A stretch of DNA of 64,000 bases, from the NCBI GenBank assembly GCA_036337765.1, contig JAYZDP010000152.1, positions 1 through 64,000 on the forward strand. Reading direction: 5' to 3'. Positions 9,603-19,009 of this stretch are shown piece by piece. The notes under the pieces were generated by a model. The model saw nothing but the letters and a program-made list of their open reading frames with translations. It was not told the DNA's origin and did no database searches. Numbering within the stretch: the stretch's first letter is position 1; the number at the start of each line of letters is the position of its first letter. Source of the DNA: JAYZDP01 sp036337765. GTDB taxonomy: Bacteria; Acidobacteriota; Thermoanaerobaculia; Multivoradales; Multivoraceae. The position numbers were made by a program, and so were the translations under genes.

Positions 9603-12401
9603 CTAGTCGACGTAGAAGATGAAGTCGTTCGACAACAGCCCCTGCGGTGACTGCAGCTGAATCAGGTGCAGCCCCGGCTCGGCCGGCGGACTCACCAGTC
9701 GGACGCGGATCGCTTCGTCCGTGCAGTTGGGAAGCGTGCCGCCGCGATCGCAGACGGCACTCCCCGCAACACGGCGGCCGTCGACGAAGATCCGCGATCC
9801 GGGAAAGAGATGGCGGCCGAAGATACGCATCGGATTGTCTTGCGGCAGCCGTGGAAGATCCTGGACCACCTGGTGCGCGCCGGGCGTCACCGGCCGCCCC
9901 CAGATGCCCGGCTGTGGCCGATCCGGACCGACCTTGGGCGGCAGCTGGCCGGTGAGCGTGACCACCAGATCCCGGGCCGAGGCCGCGGTGAGCAGATCCT
10001 CGCGCGTCCACAGACCCGAGCCATCGCTCGCCTTGTAGCGCCGTGAGCCCGGCTTGAAGACGAACCCCACCGACACCGGCAGCGCGCCGTCCAGCCTCAC
10101 CCCCTCGGTGACGAGCAGGATGGCACCGTCGGCGGCGTTCGTTTCCAGCGCGTCCAGCAACTTGGCAGTCAGCGGATTGTCCCAAGTCCTGTGATTCAGA
10201 GTCACCTGGCGTCCGAAGGCGCCGGAGGTTCCCATGCTGCCCTCGAGGAACATCTGCCAGGGCCCGCGCGGACCCCAGCCGGAGTTCATGCGGTTATCGG
10301 TCGGATTCTGGGCAGTGCCGATGGTCATGCCCCACATCGAGAGCTCGTCGAAACCCTTGGCGGCGTCGAACGGGAACTCGTTGGTTTCGCGGCTAGTCAC
10401 GCTGACCAGCTCCCACATGTTGATGCGCCCCTGCGGCAGGATGAGCCAGCGGTCGGGCAGGCCACGAAAACTGGGGGCGTCCATACCCGAGCCCGGCGTG
10501 TTCGACGAGGTCCAGAACGGAAACTGGTGGCACCGGCCACAGGTTTCGCGGCCACCATTGTCGTGAAACTCGAAAAAGCCCCGCTTGGCCAGCGCTGTCA
10601 GCTGATCGTCGTAGGGACGCTCGCGGCCCGGCGGGTGGAGGATGGTGAGTAGGAACTCCCCCATCGCCGAGCGCTGTCCTGCCTCCAGCGGTCCGCGCTG
10701 GCCCGCCCGATTGCGGCGGCAGTTGCCCTGCTCGCACATCGTCGAGGCGAGGCCGCCATCGATCACATTTCGGATGCAGCTCTCGGGGGTCGTGCAGTTG
10801 GGTGCCCGAAAGGTGCCTGGGAACTCGCCGTTGATGCCGCCGAAAGGATCGCCAGGAACGCCGTCCCAGTGATACGGCGCCGTGTCGCGCACGCCCCGTA
10901 CGGGCAGGGTCGATCGAGGCGGGATCTGGGTGCAGCCGGCGGTCGTGCACTGCGGGCCGCCCAGGACCCACAGCAGCTGGTCGGTATGACCGTCGGGGTG
11001 GCAGCTTTCGCAGGAGAAGGTGCCGGTGGTTGAGCCATCCTCGGCGTTGTTGAAGGCGGCGCGGCCGGCCTTGACCACTGGATCCGTCGGGTCCTTGAGG
11101 CGGATGGTCTTCAGCACACTGGGTCTTGTCGGCGCCGCGACGTTCACCATGGAGACGCTGTTCTCCACGGCGTTGAGCACCCACGCGGTCAGCGGGGCAC
11201 CGCTGGCCGCCGATGCCAGGGCCACGCCACGCGGCACGGCCTGGACCTTGACGCGTCCGAGCACGTCGCCGGTCGCCGTGTCGACGGTGAAGAGCTTGTC
11301 CGAACCCGCCGCCGTCACCGCCAGGGTCGAATCGTCGCCGCTGACCTGGATGCCGAACGGCGTCGCCAGCGCCATTCCCTGCTTCGGGTTGTTCGGCGGC
11401 AAAGGCTCGAGATCGAAGGCCGACGGTTTGCCGCAGCTCGCGCCCTTGCAGCTGACGACCCCGATCTGGTTCAGGAAGGCTCTATTCTCGAGATCGCGGA
11501 GCTCGTGCTTCTTGGTACCGGCACGGCCGTTAGCATCGTTGCGAGCTTCGGTCTGCGAGATGAAGACCTTGCCATCGGAGTCGACCGCCACGCCGTAGAG
11601 GAGGGTGCCGACCGAGGAGACGACGTCGACTAGCGATTCGTTCTTGGTGTCGAAGACGAACAGATCCCTATCCGGAACCCGTGGATCGCGAACGATGTCG
11701 GCGTCGTAGCCGAGCGACAGGACGTTGTTGTTGTCGACCACGTGCTCGCCGAGGTCGAAGGTGCACTGGTCACCGTCGATGCCGCCCTGAAACTCGAAGC
11801 AGCCGGCGAGCTCGGTCTGGTTGCCCGACTCGAAGGCGACTACGTAGAGCCGGTTGCCGCGCACTGTGATCGCGCGCGGGTCCTGGGCCGCGATCTCGAG
11901 CCGCTTCGTCACCTTGCGGGTCTTCACCCGCACCACCGCGATCTTGTTGGTCGACGACAGCGCGACGTAGGCCTTGGCGTTGTTGGCGAACGCGACCCCG
12001 ACCGGCTCGTCGAAGCGGGTCGAGCGACTCGCCGAGTGGAAGAGCTGCACGGTGTCGACGACGTGGTGGAAGGTGCGGCTCGAGGGGTCGGAGTCGATCA
12101 CGCTCACGGAGTCGGAGAGGTGGTTGGTGACCCAGACCTCCAGCCCGTCCGGCCGGATGGCAATTCCCACCGGCTCAACTCCGACCGCAATCCGATCGAC
12201 GATCTGGCGACCTAGGGTGTCGATCACATCGACCGTCCCAGAAGGGGTGTTCACGACGTAAACGAGGGAGCCATCCGGATGCAGCTCGATCGGCTGCGCA
12301 TGGGGGCTCAAGAAGCTGGCGGTGCCAGGCTTCATGGCGACTACGACGGTCGCTGTCGCCATCCCTATCGCCAGCAGCAACGCGACACGGTCGAGCCTCA
12401 C
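9603..12401 (-). CDS. Beta-propeller (YVTN) protein with di-heme cytochrome domain and IPT/TIG end
   Basis: About 932 residues with a start at GTG 12401, overlapping the upstream stop as GTGA. A signal anchor (VALLLAIGMATATVVVAM) is followed by an N-terminal seven-bladed YVTN-type propeller (DGSLVYVVNTPSGTVDVID, GLEVWVTNHLSDSVSVID). A cytochrome c peroxidase-like region carries two heme sites, CESCH (464-468) and CGRCH (621-625), and a cysteine-rich loop between them. The C-terminus looks like an IPT/TIG beta domain (IFGRHLFPGSRIFVDG). This suggests a large periplasmic or surface redox protein. The frame is open further upstream, but the signal and the GTGA overlap favour 12401. Role within the sulfatase/DUF3604 run is unknown; electron acceptance is a reasonable inference. 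Confidence 0.85.
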   Translation of the reverse strand: MRLDRVALLLAIGMATATVVVAMKPGTASFLSPHAQPIELHPDGSLVYVVNTPSGTVDVIDTLGRQIVDRIAVGVEPVGIAIRPDGLEVWVTNHLSDSVSVIDSDPSSRTFHHVVDTVQLFHSASRSTRFDEPVGVAFANNAKAYVALSSTNKIAVVRVKTRKVTKRLEIAAQDPRAITVRGNRLYVVAFESGNQTELAGCFEFQGGIDGDQCTFDLGEHVVDNNNVLSLGYDADIVRDPRVPDRDLFVFDTKNESLVDVVSSVGTLLYGVAVDSDGKVFISQTEARNDANGRAGTKKHELRDLENRAFLNQIGVVSCKGASCGKPSAFDLEPLPPNNPKQGMALATPFGIQVSGDDSTLAVTAAGSDKLFTVDTATGDVLGRVKVQAVPRGVALASAASGAPLTAWVLNAVENSVSMVNVAAPTRPSVLKTIRLKDPTDPVVKAGRAAFNNAEDGSTTGTFSCESCHPDGHTDQLLWVLGGPQCTTAGCTQIPPRSTLPVRGVRDTAPYHWDGVPGDPFGGINGEFPGTFRAPNCTTPESCIRNVIDGGLASTMCEQGNCRRNRAGQRGPLEAGQRSAMGEFLLTILHPPGRERPYDDQLTALAKRGFFEFHDNGGRETCGRCHQFPFWTSSNTPGSGMDAPSFRGLPDRWLILPQGRINMWELVSVTSRETNEFPFDAAKGFDELSMWGMTIGTAQNPTDNRMNSGWGPRGPWQMFLEGSMGTSGAFGRQVTLNHRTWDNPLTAKLLDALETNAADGAILLVTEGVRLDGALPVSVGFVFKPGSRRYKASDGSGLWTREDLLTAASARDLVVTLTGQLPPKVGPDRPQPGIWGRPVTPGAHQVVQDLPRLPQDNPMRIFGRHLFPGSRIFVDGRRVAGSAVCDRGGTLPNCTDEAIRVRLVSPPAEPGLHLIQLQSPQGLLSNDFIFYVD

Positions 12402-13828
12402 AGCGTCCACCCGTCCCGGTAGCGGTAGTGCAGATGGGCGTTGGCGTCGGGACGGTTCGGGATCGTCATGTTCTCCGCATCCCATGCTAGCGTATCCTCT
12501 GGGAACATCAGCGCGACGTTGCCGAGCATGGCGATCTCGGTCAACGGGCCACCGTGGCCGAAGTGCGAGCCCGCCACCTTGTAGCCCCTGCAGGCCTGCA
12601 GGAAGTCCTCGTGGTGCTCGAAGTTGTTCGGCATCCCGACGCCACGCTCGTCTTCGACGCGTGAGCGGTCCGCCATGTACTCGTCCATGCGCTCCTCGGG
12701 AAGGATGCGCCACTGCGCAGCGCCGTGGGAGGCGTATGTGATCTTGCCTCGATCGCCGACCACCAGTCCGCCGACCGCACCGCGACCGCCGAGAAGCGGA
12801 ATCGACACCTCGTCGGGCCCGAGCTCCTCGGGATGTGGCGGTGCGAAGACGTCGCCGTCGTACCAGTACATGGTCAGAGCCGGGCGCACTCCGCCATTCG
12901 CGAGCTTCGCCTCTGGAAACTCGAAGCGCACCTTGGACGACCGCGGGAACGTATCGCCGTGCTTTTGCGGGTCGTAGCCGTCAGCCACTTCGGCGTGCAC
13001 CGAACTCGGTGCCCCAAGCTGCAGGGCGGTGAAGACCGGGTCGACGATATGGCAGACAAAGTCGCCGATCATGCCCGAACCGAAGGCACGGAAGCAGCGC
13101 CAGAGTCCGGGGTGGTACAGCGGGTGGTACGAACGCTCGGCCGCCGGACCCAGCCACCTGTCCCAGTTCAACGACTTCGGCACCGGATGCTTCTCCTCGA
13201 GGCGCGGCAGATCTTCGATGCGGCTGAAGTTGAACGCCGCCTCGACCACGTGGATCTCGCGCACGGTACCGATCACGCCAGACCAGATGGCTTCGCAGAA
13301 CTCGTGATTCGAGGCGTACGAGTGTCCCTGGTTGCCAAGCTGCGTCGCCACGCCGTGGTAGACGGCGGCCTCTTGGAGGCGACGGACTTCATACATGGTG
13401 TGCGCCAACGGCTTTTCGCAGTACACGTGCAAACCATGCTCCATGGCCGCAAGCGAGATCAGGGCATGGGCGTGGTCGGGGGTGGCGACGATCACGGCAT
13501 CGATTCCCTTTTCCTCGTCGAGCAGACGGCGGAAGTCGTCGTAGCGCTCGGCCTTCGGAAACATCTCTACGACCGACTTCGGAGCCTCGTTGTCGACGTC
13601 GCAGAGAGCCGCGATCTTGCTGCCCGCCAGGTCAGAGGTGCGCACGTCGAACCGGCCCATCGTTCCGAGCCCGATTCCGGCGACGTAGACCGTATCGCTA
13701 GGCGCGGTGTTGCCAGGGCCTCCGAGCACATGCCGTGGCACGATCGCGGCGGACGCGGCACCCGCCGCGGCGGCCGTGGCTGCGCCCTTCAACAGATCGC
13801 GACGGGTAAGGTTCTCGATCTCTTTCAT
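12398..13828 (-). CDS. Tat-exported Gfo/Idh/MocA family oxidoreductase
   Basis: A 476-residue protein with a twin-arginine signal (LTRRDLLKGAATAAAAGAAS) ahead of a Rossmann domain (VAGIGLGTMG) and the family marks VIVATPDHAHA and EKPLAHTM. The C-terminal domain includes DFVCHIVDPVFTALQLG. Gfo/Idh/MocA enzymes use NAD(P) for sugar or inositol oxidation, aldose interconversion or glycoside cleavage. Tat-exported versions carry a tightly bound cofactor through the membrane. It overlaps the sulfatase stop by ATGA and the downstream gene by GTGA, so it sits in a tightly coupled block suggesting work on a sulfated sugar or glycoside. The cytoplasmic-looking relative at 36643-37773 has no signal. 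Confidence 0.9.
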   Translation of the reverse strand: MKEIENLTRRDLLKGAATAAAAGAASAAIVPRHVLGGPGNTAPSDTVYVAGIGLGTMGRFDVRTSDLAGSKIAALCDVDNEAPKSVVEMFPKAERYDDFRRLLDEEKGIDAVIVATPDHAHALISLAAMEHGLHVYCEKPLAHTMYEVRRLQEAAVYHGVATQLGNQGHSYASNHEFCEAIWSGVIGTVREIHVVEAAFNFSRIEDLPRLEEKHPVPKSLNWDRWLGPAAERSYHPLYHPGLWRCFRAFGSGMIGDFVCHIVDPVFTALQLGAPSSVHAEVADGYDPQKHGDTFPRSSKVRFEFPEAKLANGGVRPALTMYWYDGDVFAPPHPEELGPDEVSIPLLGGRGAVGGLVVGDRGKITYASHGAAQWRILPEERMDEYMADRSRVEDERGVGMPNNFEHHEDFLQACRGYKVAGSHFGHGGPLTEIAMLGNVALMFPEDTLAWDAENMTIPNRPDANAHLHYRYRDGWTL

Positions 13829-15237
13829 GGGCTCGCTCCTCGTGCGGCGGCCGCCTGTTCACGCTGGCGCATCCATTCGATTCGTCTCTCCTCGATCCAC
13901 TCACCGGACGTGCGATCGAAGAGATCCGGACGGCGGGTCGCCGGAGCAACGTCGTCGGTGTCTTTCTGCCACTCGCCTAACACCGCGCGCAACTCGGCGA
14001 GAGTTGCGGCATGGACCGGGAGACTGGCGAGATTGTGGAGGGAAAAGGCATCGAACTCTAGATCGTAGAGCTCTTCTTCAGGCCTCGGCGAGAGGAAGGT
14101 CGTCGACTGCTCGGGAGGGAGCTGGCCGCTACGGTGGAGGTGAACCATCGCCCGGTAGGTGATCGAGCGCACCGCGTCGCGGGGTGGGTTGCAGCTCAGG
14201 TCGTTGTACTCGTTACGAACGTAGAGGTGACGTTTCGTTCGTACCGAACGCGCGCGAGCCGCATAGTCGTGCCAGTTGCGCTCGGCGAAGACGTGCTCAC
14301 GATGCTCGCGGCGAGGGCTCTCGAGGATGCCGGCGAAGGAACGACCCTGGTGCGAGTCGAGCGGATCGAGGCCGGCGAGATCGAGGATCGTGGGGGCGAT
14401 GTCGACTGCGCTGATCAGACTCGCGGTCGTCGAGCCCGCCTCGGCGACGCCTGGCAGCCGCACGATGAACGGCGTGCGGATGCCGCTGTCGTACAGCGTC
14501 GTCTTCGAGCGCGGAAACGGCCGGCCGTTGTCGGACAGGAAGAGAACGAACGTGTTCTCCGCGGCACCCTGCTGCTCGAGCTCGGCGAGCACATGGCCCA
14601 CCGCGCCGTCGAGGCGCGCGATCTCGTCGTAGTAGAGGCGGAGGTCGGCGCGAGTAGCCGCGTTATCGGGAAGAAACGGCGGCACCACCACATCGTCGTC
14701 GCCATGGGGAACGGCAATGATCCCCTCCTCGTAGTCGCGGTGCGGATCATTGGCCGCGAACCAGAAGAAGAACGGTTGGTCGCGCGGTCGCTCACGCAAC
14801 ACTCTCGACCATTCCTCACTGCCTCCCGCACCCCCGCCGACCACGAGATCGAACTTCGGCCGCGTTGCGTCGCCGAGGTGCCACTTGCCGGCGGCTGCCG
14901 TGTAGTAGCCGAGGTCGCGCAACGGCTCGGTCACGATCACCTGCGAGGCGGGCAGCGGGAGGTGCAGCTCCGCCGCGCCCGTCGAGTGCGGGTAGCGGCC
15001 CGTAAGGATGCTCGAACGGCTCGGGCTGCACGAACTGGTGGTCAGAAACGCCCTATCGAAGCGCATGCCGTCGCGGGCGAGCCGGTCGATATTGGGCGTG
15101 CGGATGTGTGGATGCCCATAGGCCCCGGCGTCGTTCCACGCCATGTCGTCGGCGACGAAGACGATGAAGCTCGGCGGCGCCCCACCCCCAGCGGAGGATG
15201 AGGCCACCATCAGCAGGGCCACGAGTATGGGGCTCAC
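13825..15237 (-). CDS. Exported type I sulfatase
   Basis: A 470-residue arylsulfatase-family hydrolase with a short signal peptide (LVALLMVASSSAGGG). Calcium ligands DD (30-31) in FVADDMAW and the formylglycine motif CSPSR (C70-R74, extending to ILTGRYPHSTG) are present, as is AAAGKWHLGD. Cysteine at the first position means it needs a formylglycine-generating enzyme, which is not in the window. The middle seems short: TRPKFDLVVGGGAGGSEEW joins quickly to RPRDQPFFFWF. Start is GTG at 15237, 3 nt after the DUF3604 stop, and the end overlaps the Gfo/Idh gene (ATGA). Substrate is probably a sulfate ester of a small molecule or glycan. Confidence 0.92.
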   Translation of the reverse strand: MSPILVALLMVASSSAGGGAPPSFIVFVADDMAWNDAGAYGHPHIRTPNIDRLARDGMRFDRAFLTTSSCSPSRSSILTGRYPHSTGAAELHLPLPASQVIVTEPLRDLGYYTAAAGKWHLGDATRPKFDLVVGGGAGGSEEWSRVLRERPRDQPFFFWFAANDPHRDYEEGIIAVPHGDDDVVVPPFLPDNAATRADLRLYYDEIARLDGAVGHVLAELEQQGAAENTFVLFLSDNGRPFPRSKTTLYDSGIRTPFIVRLPGVAEAGSTTASLISAVDIAPTILDLAGLDPLDSHQGRSFAGILESPRREHREHVFAERNWHDYAARARSVRTKRHLYVRNEYNDLSCNPPRDAVRSITYRAMVHLHRSGQLPPEQSTTFLSPRPEEELYDLEFDAFSLHNLASLPVHAATLAELRAVLGEWQKDTDDVAPATRRPDLFDRTSGEWIEERRIEWMRQREQAAAARGASP

Positions 15238-15240
15238 GCT

Positions 15241-17169
15241 CTACTCGGGGTTCACCCAGATCGGCGAAGACCAGGCGCGCTCCTGGAGCGTGGCCTGCAC
15301 GTCCCGGCGGGGCTCGACGCCCTCCTGTAGGGCGTCCCAGGTCGACCAACGGCAGGTCGGGTTCTCGAGCACGCGTACGTAGTAGAAAGCCCTTAGCGAC
15401 GGGTCGAAATCGGGATCGCTCCAGGTCGCCTTAAGCTCGTCGGCGCCCCCACCGGAGGGCTCACAGGTAGCGAGATCGACCGAAGCGCCGTTGTCGGGAC
15501 AACGGTGGGTGTCTGGATCGACGGCCGCACCATCGGAGCAGGCCACGTCGTAGACCCGCTCGTCGGTCGCGCCGTCCGACGACCAGCCCTTGATGATCTG
15601 CACCCGGTCCAGGGGGGCTGCCAACGCATCGCGCAGCGCCCAGACCGCGAAGCTCGGCGTCGCGCCGACGTCGGCCGCATCGAGCTCACCGCCCATGGGC
15701 ACCGCCTCTGCGTAGGCGCGGGTCAGGAAGTCGTCGGAGTCGAGATCCGCGGTCTCGAACGCGCCGCCGCCGAAGAAGCGCACGCGGATGCGAGGCCCGG
15801 AGGTCGAGAAGGTCTCCTTGCGACGAAACGCCTGAAAGATGGCCTCGCGGGTGTTCTCCTCTGCCCACACTCCGGCGAGACCCGAGGCACCCCAGGTGTA
15901 GTAGTAGGTGTCGCGATAGGTTCGGCCCGAGCCGTCCTGAGTGCGGATCGCCGAGTCGGAGCGCTCGGCCGCGGTGTCGAACGACGCGTTCGCGCCACCG
16001 CCGGGAACCGAGCCGCGCAGCTGCGCGGTGGCGTCAAGAATGCCGACCTTGGACCAGTAGGTCTCCTCGTTGTACGAGCCGGCGGCGACGTGAGTGTCGC
16101 TCGAACCGATCACGCCGACCTTGTAGGGGTTTTGCACCCCCCCGTCCTCGATCGCGAGTCCACGGCGGAGCGCGTTGCGCACGTAGCTGCCGGGGGGGTC
16201 ACTGAGCTGGTAGCTCGCGACCTTGTACGGCATGATCTCGAACTCGGCCCACTCGTCGTTGGGAGACAGCGCCGGGTGAGTGTCAGAGGTGCCCTTGACC
16301 TGGGTGTTCTCGACAATCGGCTCGTTGCGCATGCGGGTTTCGGAGTAGGCCTGGTCGATCGCCCCGCCGTCGTAGTACTCGAGTTCGAACATCCGCCCGC
16401 CCGAGCCGTTCGAGTTGTGGGGGATCGCCAACGAGTCGATGCCCCGCTCGCGCCAGGCGTCCATCGCCGCCCACAGATCTTCGGGATTCTGTGAGTCGAG
16501 GCGACTGAAGGGGGCTTCCGGAGCGTCCGAGCCGCGAAAGATCACATTACGGTGCAGGTTGTTGCGCTCACCGCCTGAAGAGGTGTACTCGTAGCCGATG
16601 AAGGCGGTGAACGTGCCGGGATCGTTGTGGCGCTCAGCCGCATCGACGATCTCGGACCAGGCACCCTTGACGATGTCGAGGTCGAAGTGCTCCTCGGTCC
16701 CCGCGTCGCCACGCAGATACGGGCCCATGCCGACGAAGTTCGCCCGGCGCTCGTCGGCCAGTTCGGCGGACCGCACACCCTCCGCGACGGGATGGTCGTA
16801 GGCCCCGGAGTCCGGGTCGGTCATCGCCGGCAGCATCCCCAGATACATGCCGTGGTCCGCGACGGCCTGAAAGTCCAACGGACGGTCGAGCTTGAGCTCG
16901 AAGCCGGCAGGATGCTGGATGCCCTTTCCCTTCGCGAACTCGTAGGCGTCGTTCGCGTCGGCCTTGGTGCCGAAGATGAAGGCGTCGAAGGAGTAGCGCG
17001 TGTGCACGTGCACGTCGCCGAAGTAGGCGTCGCGCGTCGGATTGGGGGCACTGGCGGCGGAGGGTTCGCTTGCCGACGAGCCGTCGGCGGGCGGAGCATC
17101 TTCCGGCGCGCCACAGCCCAGAGCTAGTGCAAGGCCAAGGCACGCGGCCGCCGAAACGATCGTTCTCAT
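15241..17169 (-). CDS. DUF3604 lipoprotein
   Basis: A 642-residue protein with a lipobox (LGLALALGC) and a low-complexity linker before the DUF3604 body. The body starts with DAYFGDVHVHTRYSFDAF, which resembles the metal-binding opening of PHP-type amidohydrolases. Further conserved histidines lie in VADHGMYLGMLPA, IPHNSNGSGGRMFE and GSSDTHVAAGSYNE. This points to a metal-dependent hydrolase tethered to a membrane; no activity is established for the family. It is the first gene of the minus-strand run that continues with a sulfatase 3 nt downstream, and a 216-nt divergent region separates it from the sulfatase at 17386. It is closely related to the protein at 37847-39754. Confidence 0.88.
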   Translation of the reverse strand: MRTIVSAAACLGLALALGCGAPEDAPPADGSSASEPSAASAPNPTRDAYFGDVHVHTRYSFDAFIFGTKADANDAYEFAKGKGIQHPAGFELKLDRPLDFQAVADHGMYLGMLPAMTDPDSGAYDHPVAEGVRSAELADERRANFVGMGPYLRGDAGTEEHFDLDIVKGAWSEIVDAAERHNDPGTFTAFIGYEYTSSGGERNNLHRNVIFRGSDAPEAPFSRLDSQNPEDLWAAMDAWRERGIDSLAIPHNSNGSGGRMFELEYYDGGAIDQAYSETRMRNEPIVENTQVKGTSDTHPALSPNDEWAEFEIMPYKVASYQLSDPPGSYVRNALRRGLAIEDGGVQNPYKVGVIGSSDTHVAAGSYNEETYWSKVGILDATAQLRGSVPGGGANASFDTAAERSDSAIRTQDGSGRTYRDTYYYTWGASGLAGVWAEENTREAIFQAFRRKETFSTSGPRIRVRFFGGGAFETADLDSDDFLTRAYAEAVPMGGELDAADVGATPSFAVWALRDALAAPLDRVQIIKGWSSDGATDERVYDVACSDGAAVDPDTHRCPDNGASVDLATCEPSGGGADELKATWSDPDFDPSLRAFYYVRVLENPTCRWSTWDALQEGVEPRRDVQATLQERAWSSPIWVNPE

Positions 17170-17385
17170 CTCTTTTCCTCCAGTGAAGAAGCGAATCTAC
17201 CAGTCCCGCCCACGAGCCGATCGCTTCACGACGATCGTTCGGGATCGAGAGCGAGCCCTACTGGTGCGTCCGAAGATCCTAGGACCCCCGGCGAGCGCCA
17301 TCTGTGAGTGGCATGCGGACCGACTGTATGCAGCTGAGATCGACGGCCAACGCCGGGGTTAGGATCGGCGGGGCGAGGCACGACA

Positions 17386-18939
17386 ATGACCAAGATCGGC
17401 AGGCGCGACTTCATCAAGAACGTAGGCGTGGCCACCACGACGTTCGCGGTATCCCGTTCACTGCGGGCAGACAGGAACGACACCAACCGACCTAACGTCG
17501 TCTTCATCCTCGCCGACGACATGGGCTACGGCGACATCACGAGCTTGAACAGCGACTCGCAGATTCCCACGCCGAACATCGACCGCCTGACGAAAGGGGG
17601 GCGCTACTTCACCGACGCCCACTCCCCATCGGCGCTGTGCACACCCACCCGCTACGGCGTACTGACCGGCCGTTATTGCTTCCGCACCCGCGTCAAGCGC
17701 AGTGTGCTGTGGGGCTACAGCCGCCACCTGATCGAGCCCGAGCGGACAACGGTCGCCTCGCTACTGAAATCGCAGGGCTACAACACCGCCTGCATTGGCA
17801 AGTGGCACCTCGGCATGGACATGCCCGCGCCGGGCGGCGGCCGCATCCCGGATCCGGATCACAGGGTCGACCGGCGCGCCTACAAGGGCGCGGTCGACTG
17901 GAACGCCACGATCGACAACGGTCCTCTCTCGGTAGGCTTTGACACCTACTACGGCATCCCGGCATCGCTCGACATGTACCCCTACATCTGGATCGAGAAC
18001 GACCGTTTCGTCGGCGAGTGCACGGCCGAAGACGACCTGCTCTTCATTACCGAACAGACCCGCGGCCAACGCTACGGCGACAACATCGGGCCCGCTCATC
18101 CCGACTTCCGAGCCGACGAGGTGATGCCCACCATCACTCGCAAGACGGTCTCCACCATCGAAGAGCAGTCTGCGGAGACTCCGTTTTTCGTCTACATGTC
18201 CCTGACCGCGCCGCACATCCCGATCGTGCCTTCAGCGCCCTTCCGCGGCCGCAGCGAGATTGGCCCCTACGGCGACTTCTGCATCGAGGTCGACGACGGC
18301 GTCGGGCAGGTGCTCGACGCGCTGGAGCGCAAGGGGCTCGCCGAGCAAACCCTGGTCGTGTTCACCGCCGACAACGGCTGCGCCCCTTACATCGGTGTAG
18401 AGGACATGAACGAGCAGGGCCACTACCCGTCCTACATCTACCGCGGCTACAAGTCCGACATCTACGAGGGAGGCCACCGCGTTCCCTTCATCGCCCGCTG
18501 GCCACAGCGCATTCCGGCGGCGACGCATTCCGACGAGACCATCTGCCTCACAGATCTACTGGCCACCTGCGCGTCCATCACCGACACCCGCCTCACGCAG
18601 AACGCCGGCGAGGACAGCTACGACATCTTGCCGGCGTTGGTGGGGGGACCGCTGGAGGAGCCGATCCGCGAAGCCACCGTGTCCCAGGCCGGCGATGGCT
18701 CCTACTCGATCCGCCAGGGCCGCTGGAAGCTCGAGCTCACGCCTAGCTCCGGCGGCTACGACCGGATCAGCCCGGACGAGGCACGCAAGAAGGGCCTGCC
18801 GGCGATCCAGCTCTACGATCTGTCCGCAGACATCGGCGAGCGCACCAACCTCTACGACCGCAACCCGGAGGTCGTCAACAGCCTGAAACGGCTGCTCGAG
18901 AAGTACAGGCGAGAGGGACGAAGCGCCCCGCACGCCTAG
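17386..18939 (+). CDS. Tat-exported type I sulfatase
   Basis: A 517-residue sulfatase. The N-terminus has a twin-arginine signal (GRRDFIKNVGVATTTFAVS). Metal ligands are in FILADDMGYGD (D44, D45) and the formylglycine motif is CTPTR (C85-R89) followed by YGVLTGRYCF. Later marks are CIGKWHLGMDMP, TAPHIPIV and VVFTADNGCAP. This is the standard arylsulfatase A-like layout, close to full family length. It is monocistronic by position: divergent to the DUF3604 run and convergent with the CoA-transferase at 19010. A TAGGAT box lies at about 17361. It is distinct from the sulfatase at 13825 in its signal type (Tat versus Sec) and in its spacing between motifs. Confidence 0.93.
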   Translation: MTKIGRRDFIKNVGVATTTFAVSRSLRADRNDTNRPNVVFILADDMGYGDITSLNSDSQIPTPNIDRLTKGGRYFTDAHSPSALCTPTRYGVLTGRYCFRTRVKRSVLWGYSRHLIEPERTTVASLLKSQGYNTACIGKWHLGMDMPAPGGGRIPDPDHRVDRRAYKGAVDWNATIDNGPLSVGFDTYYGIPASLDMYPYIWIENDRFVGECTAEDDLLFITEQTRGQRYGDNIGPAHPDFRADEVMPTITRKTVSTIEEQSAETPFFVYMSLTAPHIPIVPSAPFRGRSEIGPYGDFCIEVDDGVGQVLDALERKGLAEQTLVVFTADNGCAPYIGVEDMNEQGHYPSYIYRGYKSDIYEGGHRVPFIARWPQRIPAATHSDETICLTDLLATCASITDTRLTQNAGEDSYDILPALVGGPLEEPIREATVSQAGDGSYSIRQGRWKLELTPSSGGYDRISPDEARKKGLPAIQLYDLSADIGERTNLYDRNPEVVNSLKRLLEKYRREGRSAPHA

Positions 18940-18940
18940 G

Positions 18941-18965
18941 AGCGAGTCCGAGTATCGGACACGCT
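18941..18965 (+). terminator. Candidate stem-loop after sulfatase gene
   Basis: AGCG-A-GTCCGA then a GTA loop, then TCGGAC-A-CGCT: a stem of 10 pairs with one mismatch, starting two bases after the TAG stop. The following bases are GC-rich with no T run, so it would be a weak or Rho-assisted terminator, or an mRNA-stabilising hairpin. It lies between convergent genes. Confidence 0.45.
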
Positions 18966-19009
18966 CCCGGGGAGGTGGTTTGGGACGCTCGTGCGCCTGC
19001 GAGCTGTCG

